From UBA8437 sp963933195 (GTDB lineage Bacteria > Planctomycetota > Planctomycetia > Planctomycetales > Planctomycetaceae): a DNA stretch of 17,596 nt. The position numbers were made by a program, and so were the translations under genes. Below, piece by piece: positions 1 to 7,262 of the stretch (position 1 is the stretch's first letter; the number at the start of each line of letters is the position of its first letter). The notes under the pieces are model-generated. The model did not search any database. It saw only the letters and a list, made by a program, of their open reading frames with translations, and was not told where the DNA came from. The stretch covers positions 1 to 17,596 of the forward strand of contig CAWVUS010000082.1 of the NCBI GenBank assembly GCA_963933195.1. Reading direction: 5' to 3'.

Positions 1-14
1 CCTACCGTGTCACG

Positions 15-977
15 GTGTCGCAGTTTCCCAACGTGTTGGCGGCATCGATCGCCGTGATTTCTTTCCTGTTCGTCACGGCCAACTTCGGTCCGGCTATCGC
101 GGATGCGGACCTTGTTGACGTCAGCGAGTCGGTGCCGTCGGTGGTGTTGGATCTCGGTGAGAGTGTCTTTCCCGGCGGCGATGTTGATCTGGGCGAGGAT
201 GTGGCGCTGGGCGTCGATGGTTCTCAAGGAGACCCAGGTGACGGATCCACGGGGACGGTCGGCGGTGGTTCGTCGCGGATGGCGTTGCTGATGCAGGTCT
301 TGATGCTGGAGAAGGCCGAGGCGGTGCTCTCGGCGTTGCCCGGTTACACGACCACGTTCAGCAAGCAGGAGGTGGTTGGGGACGAACTGACCGACGAGCA
401 GGTCATGGAGGTCAAGATCCGCCACGAACCGTTCTCGGTCTACATGAAGTGGACAACGGGTCACAAGGGCCGCCAGGTGCTGTATGTGGACGGTGAACAC
501 AAGGGACGGATGCTGGTCAAGTTGGGCGGCTGGAAGAAGAGATTGCCCGCATTGAAGCTGGACCCGAGTGGTTCCATGGCGATGAAGGAATCCCGTTACC
601 CGATCACCAAGGCGGGGCTGTTGGAACTGGTTCGCGAGTCCCTGGCGATTCGCCGGGGTGAGATGGCCAAGCCCCAGGGCGTGCGGTGCCAGTTGATCGA
701 GAACCACGAATTCGACGGCCGTCCCTGCTACGCGTTCGTCGTCGAGTACGCCGACCGGTCGGCCTCGGACCGTTATCGCAAGTCCGAGATGCTGTTCGAT
801 CGGGAACTGGGTGTGCCGGTGGTTGTTCGCAACTTCAGCTGGCCAGCCGAGGGAGCCGAAGGCGACGCGACCGATGAGTCCACCCTGGTCGAGTTCTACA
901 CCTACCGGAACATCAAGTTCCAGCGCGAGGTCGCCGGGGGGGACTTTGATCGAGCCAACAAGGCGTACCGGTTCTAG
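15..977 (+). CDS. DUF1571 family protein, exported or membrane-anchored
   Basis: A 320-residue protein matching the planctomycete DUF1571 family, which has no assigned function. Residues 8-30 form a hydrophobic N-terminal segment ending near AIADA, consistent with export or a membrane anchor. Residues 31-85 are a Gly/Asp/Val-rich linker. The conserved domain runs from about residue 88 to the end; I recognise RHEPFSVYMKW, YVDGEHKGRMLVKLGGWK, LKLDPSG, GVRCQLIE, CYAFVVEYA and the terminal FDRANKAYRF. The annotated start is GTG at 15, but the frame stays open to the window edge, so the true start may lie outside. It converges on hemQ with only 23 nt between the two stops and no evident terminator. 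The family call is firm; role and start are not. Confidence 0.85.
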   Translation: MSQFPNVLAASIAVISFLFVTANFGPAIADADLVDVSESVPSVVLDLGESVFPGGDVDLGEDVALGVDGSQGDPGDGSTGTVGGGSSRMALLMQVLMLEKAEAVLSALPGYTTTFSKQEVVGDELTDEQVMEVKIRHEPFSVYMKWTTGHKGRQVLYVDGEHKGRMLVKLGGWKKRLPALKLDPSGSMAMKESRYPITKAGLLELVRESLAIRRGEMAKPQGVRCQLIENHEFDGRPCYAFVVEYADRSASDRYRKSEMLFDRELGVPVVVRNFSWPAEGAEGDATDESTLVEFYTYRNIKFQREVAGGDFDRANKAYRF

Positions 978-1000
978 GCACAGGCCGCGGGACTGCTGGT

Positions 1001-1843
1001 CTACAGCCTGAGGTGCTCAATCGCCTCGGCGGCCGGCTTGATGTAACCGATGTAGAACGGGCCGAATTCGGCATAACGCGCCGAGGCTTCGTCGAACCGC
1101 ATCGTGTAGACGATTTCCTTGATGTGCTCGGGAGCCCGACCCCAGAGCGTCACGCCCCACTCCCAGTCATCAAACCCGGTCGAGGCGGTGATCAACTGGC
1201 TGACGCGGCCGGCGAACTGGATGCCACTGGTGGCGTGCTCGGCCATCAGTTTTGACCGACTGGCAAATGGCTCGGTGTACCAGTTGGCCTGCGGATGCCG
1301 GATCTTGTTCATTGGATAGAAACACTGGATCGGCAGTTCCGGAAAGTCGGGGTAGAGCCGTTGCTGGTTCATCGCGGGCAACCGACCGCTGTAGGCGTTC
1401 AGCTTGGCCTCGAATGTCGGGTCGTCCTCGGACAGGCCCTCCCCCTTGAGCCGGTCAGCGTATTGTTCGGCCGTGGGGACATACTCGGAGACCTCGGTGA
1501 TTGAAACGAATGACCAGGCCGGCTTGAGAACCGGGCCGAAGGAGGTCGAGCGGACCGCCTGTTTGACGCGGTCGATCACGAGTGGGTCGGGGTCGAGAAT
1601 CATCAGGCCCAGATCGGCACGGTGTCCGGAGATGACCGAGACCTGGAGCCGCTGGGGCGCTCCCGGGGCTTCGGGGTCGAGTGCCGCGATCAGTTCCTCG
1701 CGAGCTCGTGCCCGGGTGTCCTGATCGAGGGTGGCGAGTGCTGCAGCGTCGACCTGGTAGTAAATGTGCAGGCAATGCCACCCCTCGCTCATCTGGATGG
1801 TCGGATCGGCTAACGACGCGGCGGCATGTGGCGGGCGATTCAC
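1001..1843 (-). CDS. hemQ: Chlorite-dismutase-family haem protein, probable coproheme decarboxylase HemQ
   Basis: HemQ-type Cld-family enzymes oxidatively decarboxylate coproheme to haem b, using hydrogen peroxide, in the cytoplasm. With a GTG start at 1843 the protein has 280 residues. The diagnostic block FYPMNKIRHPQANWY (175-189) supplies the tyrosine (Y176) aligned with the catalytic Tyr of HemQ, and LMAEHATSG contains the likely proximal haem ligand H203. The C-terminal half (WEWGVTLWG to FGPFYIGYI) is the usual ferredoxin-like lobe. I preferred GTG 1843 because AGGATC lies about 9 nt upstream. ATG 1906 would add a Pro-rich unconserved tail, and ATG 1792 (MSEGWHC) is also possible. It lies downstream of the secreted hydrolase on the same strand, 103 nt away. 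A different Cld-family activity is not excluded, but the YPMxKxR motif favours HemQ. Confidence 0.85.
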   Translation of the reverse strand: MNRPPHAAASLADPTIQMSEGWHCLHIYYQVDAAALATLDQDTRARAREELIAALDPEAPGAPQRLQVSVISGHRADLGLMILDPDPLVIDRVKQAVRSTSFGPVLKPAWSFVSITEVSEYVPTAEQYADRLKGEGLSEDDPTFEAKLNAYSGRLPAMNQQRLYPDFPELPIQCFYPMNKIRHPQANWYTEPFASRSKLMAEHATSGIQFAGRVSQLITASTGFDDWEWGVTLWGRAPEHIKEIVYTMRFDEASARYAEFGPFYIGYIKPAAEAIEHLRL

Positions 1844-1946
1844 GGTGCGAGATCCTGGTGGAGGGCCTGTGGGTTTTGGCCAAATCGGCTTCCTGAGGAG
1901 ATCCATCTTAGAGAGCCGCGCGAGCGCAGTGGAAGGCTTGTGTCGG

Positions 1947-4040
1947 TCAGTCGTCGGCCCCGGTTTTCACGACCCGGATGGCGAGTTGTTTCTTGTTCCA
2001 CTTCAACGCCCTGGCAACCTGTTGTGGGTATTGCCATCCCCCGTCCCGGGTTTCGTAGATGCGAACCTGGGCGCGGTCGGCTGCCATGGCGACCGCTTGC
2101 GGGATATCGAGGATCCGAAGCACGTTGAGGAAAATGGGGCCGTCACGATGTGTTCGTGGCAGGTGGTGCAGGTCGATGCGATGAACGTTGGGAACGAACA
2201 GCGATGCGTACACGGTGATGCCGGCCATCGTGTTTTCTCCCTGCATCCAGAGCGGCACTCGATCGAAGCCGCCGACCAGTCGTAGGGCACCGGCCGCACG
2301 GACCACGTCCCAGGTCCTCATCCCATCGAGCGTCTGGCCGAGCAGCATGAACCGGCGGCGAACCTGCGTCTGTCGCCGTTCTGCCTGGCCCCAGGCCGTG
2401 GGTCCGATGCCTCGCGGAGCGACGTAGGCCATTCCCCATTTGAATGCCTTGAACATTTTTTGTGTTTGAACGAACGCGGCCTTGTCGGGTTCGACCTTGT
2501 TGATGCCAGCCAGGTCCGGCAAATGGATTCCGCCTCCGGCCAGTGACGCCAGCATGTCGTTCCAGCCGGCGTCGTCGACGCTGTTGAGAACGACGAGGTC
2601 GAGCGATTTGGGAGCGAGTCCCTTGCGGTGCAGAATGACCAGGGGCAATCGGATTCCCGCCTGGGAGGTGAACCAGAAGGTGCGGGCCGTCACGTTGTCG
2701 GTGGTGTGCGTTGGTCCCTGTTCGAGGTTGAATCCTACCGGAGCAGTGGGCCAGCCGCGAAAGGACTTGCTTGTCAGTGCATCTCGCCACGAGGTTTTCT
2801 GGCGTGACCAGTCGTTGGTTGTGTCGGGTACCGCGGGAGCCTGGGCCTTTGCGGTGAAGGTTTCACTGATTCGGGTGTTCAGTTCGTCCCTGGGCAGTGT
2901 TTCGCCAAAAACTTTCAACTGCTGTGGAGTGAACAACTTGACCGCGGTGGTCTCGATCAGGGGATCCTGTTTCTTCAGGAAGCGGTTGAACCAGTGGAAG
3001 GCATGCACCCGCAACTCCTGGGTGTCTCGATGAGGGCCTTCGGTGATTTGCAGTCCAAGTTGCTTGTCCTGTCCGTGGAGTTGATAGATGCGGCGGACCT
3101 GCTTGTGAATGCGAACGACTCCATCGAGCGGGAAAATGCGGTCCTTGTCGGAGTTGGAGATCAGCAGGGGCCGTGGTGCGACCAGCGCGGCAACCTGGGC
3201 GTAGTCCCATCCGTAGGTGTTGACCTGGAACATGCAGTCACAGTGGCCTTCGACACAGCCGTCGACGACGTGGTTGGTCAAGTCGGTGATTCCGGCGACC
3301 GGGACGGCAACGCGGATCCGTTCGTCCAGGGCCGCGATCCACCAACTGTACGCGCCCCCCCCGGAACGACCCGTGACTCCGATCCTGTCACCATCGATCT
3401 CGGGACGAGACTGCAGGTAATCCAGCGCCCGGATGCAATTCCACGCCTCGACACCCGCGGGCGAGTAACCACGAGCATTCCACCACCAATTGCCGTAGCG
3501 GTAGGTGCCATGATGTATCCCCTCGATTTCTCCCAATTGCAGTGTGTCGATGGTCAGGCAGGCGTATCCGTTTCGGGCGAACCAACCGCCATGATGCTGG
3601 TAGTGCGTCTTGCTGCCAAAACTGACACCGTCCTGTTTGACGTTGCCGTGTCCACAGACGTAGAGAATCGTGGGCAACCGTCCACGACGTGTCTTGGGCA
3701 GATAAAGGTTGCCGGTGACATAAAGGCCGGGCCGAGACTGGAACTGGAGTTTCTCGACCACAAAATCAGGATGTTCCACGCGACCGGTCACGACCGGCTT
3801 GAGTGGAGTTTTTGGGGGACGTGGCGAGAGTCCCAGCATCTCGAAGAGTTGTTCCCTGTACTCGGTTCGCCGTGCCTTCCAGTCGTCGAGAGTGCGGATG
3901 TCGGCCAGGCATCGATCGGCGAGGCGTTCTGTTTCCGAACGGAAGTACGCATTGATCGCCCGATCGCCCGACTTGGTGTCAGCCCCCGCCAGAGGTGCGG
4001 TCGGGATGAAAAACAGGAGAACGAGTGCGAGGTGTCTCAT
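1947..4040 (-). CDS. Secreted alpha/beta hydrolase (acetyl xylan esterase-like) with a second degenerate lobe
   Basis: A 697-residue exported protein. Residues 1-20 (MRHLALVLLFFIPTAPLAGA) are a signal peptide. The N-terminal hydrolase lobe (about 40-360) has an oxyanion-type CGHG at 129-132, the nucleophile elbow GRSGGG (S226), an acidic residue in NSDKD (D298 or D300), and a His in EGPHRD (H337) with another at H346. This is the layout of acetyl-xylan-esterase/dienelactone-like hydrolases, probably acting on polysaccharide acyl esters. Residues about 440-690 look like a second hydrolase-like lobe that has GEN where the serine elbow would be. I chose ATG 4040 because the signal peptide begins there and AGGATC precedes it; the open frame reaches further only through a TTG. 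It is divergent from the stress-protein operon and upstream of hemQ. The substrate is unknown. Confidence 0.8.
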   Translation of the reverse strand: MRHLALVLLFFIPTAPLAGADTKSGDRAINAYFRSETERLADRCLADIRTLDDWKARRTEYREQLFEMLGLSPRPPKTPLKPVVTGRVEHPDFVVEKLQFQSRPGLYVTGNLYLPKTRRGRLPTILYVCGHGNVKQDGVSFGSKTHYQHHGGWFARNGYACLTIDTLQLGEIEGIHHGTYRYGNWWWNARGYSPAGVEAWNCIRALDYLQSRPEIDGDRIGVTGRSGGGAYSWWIAALDERIRVAVPVAGITDLTNHVVDGCVEGHCDCMFQVNTYGWDYAQVAALVAPRPLLISNSDKDRIFPLDGVVRIHKQVRRIYQLHGQDKQLGLQITEGPHRDTQELRVHAFHWFNRFLKKQDPLIETTAVKLFTPQQLKVFGETLPRDELNTRISETFTAKAQAPAVPDTTNDWSRQKTSWRDALTSKSFRGWPTAPVGFNLEQGPTHTTDNVTARTFWFTSQAGIRLPLVILHRKGLAPKSLDLVVLNSVDDAGWNDMLASLAGGGIHLPDLAGINKVEPDKAAFVQTQKMFKAFKWGMAYVAPRGIGPTAWGQAERRQTQVRRRFMLLGQTLDGMRTWDVVRAAGALRLVGGFDRVPLWMQGENTMAGITVYASLFVPNVHRIDLHHLPRTHRDGPIFLNVLRILDIPQAVAMAADRAQVRIYETRDGGWQYPQQVARALKWNKKQLAIRVVKTGADD

Positions 4041-4109
4041 CTGTCGGGATCCTGCTCGGTGGACAGTGTCGTTCAAATGGCACAGCTTATACGCGGCCGG
4101 GTCTCCAAG

Positions 4110-4138
4110 TGAACCTTACCGGTAGCTTTTGGTATAGT
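4110..4138 (+). promoter_or_regulatory. Possible sigma70-type promoter for the 4195-9277 operon
   Basis: In the 154-nt divergent gap between the hydrolase and the stress-protein gene, TATAGT at 4133-4138 is a good -10 match. TGAACC at 4110-4115 is a poor -35 (3 of 6 bases), with a 17-nt spacer. The stretch around it is more AT-rich than its surroundings. This rests on a motif match alone. Confidence 0.35.
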
Positions 4139-4194
4139 GCTCGCCAATTGGCTCGGAGGGGACGGGCCCAGGATCTCACCAGCGAGATGTTCAG

Positions 4195-5049
4195 ATGGAC
4201 CGACTTGACCAGATCGATGAATTCGAATCGTTGTTTCGACGTTCGGAGCGCGAGGACTTTGTTTACTCCGAAATCCCAATCGGGTCGGTGGCGGTTGTCA
4301 CCGGTTCGGAAGCCAGCGACCCTGTCCGAGAGGCGGTCGCCCGGTTTCTGCCGAGGATCAGCGACGTGTCCGACTGGCACTCGATTGGCAGCGGAGACTA
4401 CCGGAATGTGGCCGAGTTGATTGAGCGAGTGGAGGCTCAGCAGGTGGACCTGCTTGTCACCCGTCGTCATCTTGGTGAGGAGGGGTTCTCGCCTCTCCAT
4501 TCGCTGGGCGTGTATCTCGATGAACTCACCCAGAGGACCTCGATTCCGGTGCTGGTGCTCCCCGGTACGGCGCGGACGCCAATGGAACTGCCCACAGAGG
4601 CGTGCAGTCGAGTGATGGTCGTGGCCGATCAAATCAGCGGTGATCAGCGGTTGATCAACTACGGCGTGAGGATGTGCAGTGACGAGGGCAGTATGTGGTT
4701 GTGCCATGTCGAAGACGACATGGTGTTTGGACGGATTGTTGATGCCATCGAGCGGATTCCGGAGATCTCCAGCGAACAGGGGGCGACGTTGCTCAAATCG
4801 CAGTTGTTCAAGGACGCCGAGGATTTCATCGCAACCTGTTTCGAGAGGCTGGGAGAAACGGACCTGAACGTGGACTTGAAGAGCCACGTGGGAATGGGAC
4901 ATCACGTCAGGGAATACCGGCGATTGATAGATGACAACCAGGTTGATCTCCTTGTGGCCAACACCAAGGACGACGACCAGTTGGCAATGCACGGCATGGC
5001 CTACTCGCTGTCTGTCGAACTGGTTGACGTGCCGATGCTGTTGCTGTGA
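4195..5049 (+). CDS. Tandem universal-stress-protein-like protein
   Basis: A 284-residue cytoplasmic protein without a signal peptide or membrane segment. It reads as two UspA-like Rossmann-type halves. The first (about 28-125) ends with the typical strand SIPVLVLPG. The second (about 137-284) begins RVMVVADQ and ends VDVPMLLL. The G-x2-G-x9-G(S/T) nucleotide-binding signature of ATP-binding Usp proteins is not intact in either half, so ATP binding is doubtful. It lies 39 nt before an ion antiporter on the same strand. Usp-like domains often accompany or are fused to antiporters, which suggests a regulatory role, but that is inference. ATG 4195 is the first in-frame start with an acceptable N-terminus; no strong ribosome binding site precedes it. 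Confidence 0.6.
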   Translation: MDRLDQIDEFESLFRRSEREDFVYSEIPIGSVAVVTGSEASDPVREAVARFLPRISDVSDWHSIGSGDYRNVAELIERVEAQQVDLLVTRRHLGEEGFSPLHSLGVYLDELTQRTSIPVLVLPGTARTPMELPTEACSRVMVVADQISGDQRLINYGVRMCSDEGSMWLCHVEDDMVFGRIVDAIERIPEISSEQGATLLKSQLFKDAEDFIATCFERLGETDLNVDLKSHVGMGHHVREYRRLIDDNQVDLLVANTKDDDQLAMHGMAYSLSVELVDVPMLLL

Positions 5050-5088
5050 CGGATTGAGACGAGTTGACCTCGTGAGGGAGCGGAGTTC

Positions 5089-6525
5089 ATGTTCGGAGTG
5101 CTGCTGGCGAATGTCGAGGCGGCCCACCAGGTGGGGGGGCATGAGGTTCCCGGCGGTGTGACGGCGCTGTTTGCCGTCCTGCTGTTTGCGATGATCACGT
5201 CATTGGCATTGGAAGAGAAGATTCATGCCAAGAAGTCCGTGATCGTGGGCGTGTTTGCCGGAGCCTGCCTCGTCCTGGCGACAGCGCTGGACTTGTTGCA
5301 GTTTGGTGATGTGATACTGCCAGACGGCCACACGTTTCCGATGCCGATCTACATCACGTCGATTGAGTGGGAGGTGATCACGATCATCCTGGGGGCCAGC
5401 CTGTTCGTCGAAGTGACCAGCCGCTCGGGAGTGTTCACCTGGATGGCAATCAGCCTGACAAAGAAGTCTGGTGGTGATCCGTGGAAGCTGTTGCTGGCGT
5501 ACGGCGTCCTGACGGTTGTCTTTTCAGCGATGCTCAACAACGTCACGGCAATGATCATCATTGGCAGCCTGACGGGGGTGTCACTGGCCAAGTTGCAACG
5601 GGCCGACCTGTTGCTGGGTTTCCTGGTTGTCGAGGGCCTGTTGACCAACGTTGGGGGCCTGCTGACACTGATCTCAAGTGTGCCCAACATCATCGTTGGT
5701 GGAATTGCCGGTATCGGGTTCGTGGACTTTTTCCTGTTGGCTGCCCCCTACGTCGTGATTGCTACTGCGGTGACGTTGTGGATGGGCCGTTGGAAGTTCG
5801 CCATCGGAGGACTGCGAGACGAGGCAGAGAGAGAGGCAGCAGCCGGCCTGGTCGATGGATTTGATGAGAACGAGAGTGTCACGAGCGCCAAGTTCTTCTG
5901 GTTTTCGATTGCTGCACTGGTGCTGTTTGTCTTCTTCCTGGCTGGCCAGAGCAAGATCCCGGTGCTGGCTGATCTGGGCATGGGCTTTGTGGCCCTGTCG
6001 TTCGCCGGCATCGTACTGTTGGCCTACAAGCACGAGGTCGACAAGTTCTACAGCGTGGTGGACTGGGACCTGCTGGCTTTCTTTGCGGGACTGTTTGTCG
6101 TGATCAACACGATGGAACATGCGCAGGTGCTGGCGGTCATCGGGACGGGTATCGAGACACTGATTGACGCTGGAGCGAGCCTGGGCACGGCGATGTTACT
6201 TGTCTCGGCTGCCGTGGCCAGTTCGGTGACCGACAATATTCCGCTCGCGGCGATGCTGGCCAAGATTCTCAAGAATCACGATCCCGCGTACGCCGCGAAT
6301 GCTCCCTACTGGTGGAGCGTGATTTTTGGAGCCAACCTGGGAGGCAACATCACGCCGATCGGATCGGCTTCGACGGTGGTGGCGATGACGATCATCCACA
6401 AGAACAAGCTGCCGTTGTCGTTCATGGGTTTCGTGAAGGTGGCCGTGCCGTTTGCGCTGGTCCAGATTGTCGTTGCGGTGGTGTACGTGGTGGGGCTGAC
6501 ATGGGCCGGAGTGCTCAGCGGGTAA
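5089..6525 (+). CDS. nhaD: Sodium:proton antiporter, NhaD type (ion transporter superfamily)
   Basis: A 478-residue polytopic inner-membrane protein with roughly 11-13 hydrophobic segments, the normal size for NhaD. It probably exchanges Na+ (or Li+) for H+. Family motifs are NNVTAM (150-155), EGLLTNVGG (182-190) with SSVPN following, TDNIPLA (381-387), and GANLGGN followed by TPIGSAS (414-428). The Asn/Thr/Asp-rich re-entrant motifs are those of the NhaD/ArsB/CitM superfamily. A soluble loop lies at about 240-268. ATG 5089 has a GGAG ribosome binding site (GCGGAGTTC before the ATG). It sits between the Usp-like gene and the HD gene, 39 and 44 nt away. A different substrate within the superfamily, such as arsenite or dicarboxylate, is possible; the gene symbol is by family only. 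Confidence 0.82.
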   Translation: MFGVLLANVEAAHQVGGHEVPGGVTALFAVLLFAMITSLALEEKIHAKKSVIVGVFAGACLVLATALDLLQFGDVILPDGHTFPMPIYITSIEWEVITIILGASLFVEVTSRSGVFTWMAISLTKKSGGDPWKLLLAYGVLTVVFSAMLNNVTAMIIIGSLTGVSLAKLQRADLLLGFLVVEGLLTNVGGLLTLISSVPNIIVGGIAGIGFVDFFLLAAPYVVIATAVTLWMGRWKFAIGGLRDEAEREAAAGLVDGFDENESVTSAKFFWFSIAALVLFVFFLAGQSKIPVLADLGMGFVALSFAGIVLLAYKHEVDKFYSVVDWDLLAFFAGLFVVINTMEHAQVLAVIGTGIETLIDAGASLGTAMLLVSAAVASSVTDNIPLAAMLAKILKNHDPAYAANAPYWWSVIFGANLGGNITPIGSASTVVAMTIIHKNKLPLSFMGFVKVAVPFALVQIVVAVVYVVGLTWAGVLSG

Positions 6526-6569
6526 ACCCGTTCCGGGATTCAACCAGTGCCTCTGGCCGGTCAACAGAC

Positions 6570-7262
6570 ATGTCCACCCCATCACTCCGTCACCGAATTG
6601 CCTGCGAGGCCGCTCGTTTGCTGGACACGCGTCGCGCGAGCGATTTTTTCGGGGCCAAGCGAGCGGCGGCTCGTGCGGTTTGTGGAGGCTGGGCGAGGTC
6701 GAGTGATCTGCCGACCGACCTGGAGGTTCGGGAAGCATTGCAGAGACTGGTGCCTGTCGAGGCTCTCGAGGAGGGGGCCTCGGATGCATCCATAAGATAT
6801 GCGGCGTTCGCGACATTGTTGGAACCGCTGGAGTCGATTCACCAGCCGCGGCACACTCACCCCGAGGGTGACGTGCTGTATCACAGCCTGCAGGTCTACG
6901 AGTTGATCCGACAGGACAGGCCCTACGACATCGACCTGCAACTGGCCGCGTTGTTGCACGATGTCGGCAAGGGAATCGATCCGGCGGATCATATCGCCGC
7001 GGGGTTGGCCGTGCTCGAGGGATTGATCAGCGAGAGGACCGCCTGGTTGATCGAGCACCATCTCGAGGCCAGGCGTCGCCGCGAGGGGACGCTGGGCGTG
7101 AGGGCGGTGCGGAGGTTACTCACCCACGAGAGTTATGAAGAACTGGATTTGCTATGCGAATGCGACCGGGATGGTCGAGTGCCGGGGGCGGTCGTCCCCG
7201 ACCTGGACGAGGCGCTGAACGCGATTCACGAGTTGGAATTGTCGCTGGGAGACGTGTCGTGA
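6570..7262 (+). CDS. HD-domain phosphohydrolase-like protein
   Basis: A 230-residue cytoplasmic protein. The region HPEGDVLYHSLQVYEL (97-112) resembles the HD module of tRNA nucleotidyltransferases. It is followed by LLHDVGKG (129-135), the metal-binding His-Asp pair H130-D131. EHH at 162-164 and DRDG at 199-202 are probable further ligands. HD proteins of this kind are metal-dependent phosphohydrolases or phosphodiesterases, but no nucleotidyltransferase domain is present here, so this is not a CCA-adding enzyme and the substrate is unknown. The ATG at 6570 is chosen over an upstream start at 6312 because the extra residues overlap the antiporter gene in another frame and are not conserved in character. 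Its TGA overlaps the GTG start of the next gene. Confidence 0.78.
   Translation: MSTPSLRHRIACEAARLLDTRRASDFFGAKRAAARAVCGGWARSSDLPTDLEVREALQRLVPVEALEEGASDASIRYAAFATLLEPLESIHQPRHTHPEGDVLYHSLQVYELIRQDRPYDIDLQLAALLHDVGKGIDPADHIAAGLAVLEGLISERTAWLIEHHLEARRRREGTLGVRAVRRLLTHESYEELDLLCECDRDGRVPGAVVPDLDEALNAIHELELSLGDVS

Noticed and set aside
2994..4112. Long plus-strand open frame (372 codons) antisense to the hydrolase
   Set aside because: It shows no recognisable domain and mirrors a gene with a signal peptide and a full active site on the other strand; a typical high-GC antisense frame.
4087..5142. Minus-strand 351-codon frame opposite the Usp-like gene
   Set aside because: His/Gln/Arg-rich shadow translation with no domain; the plus-strand gene ends in typical Usp strands and fits the operon.
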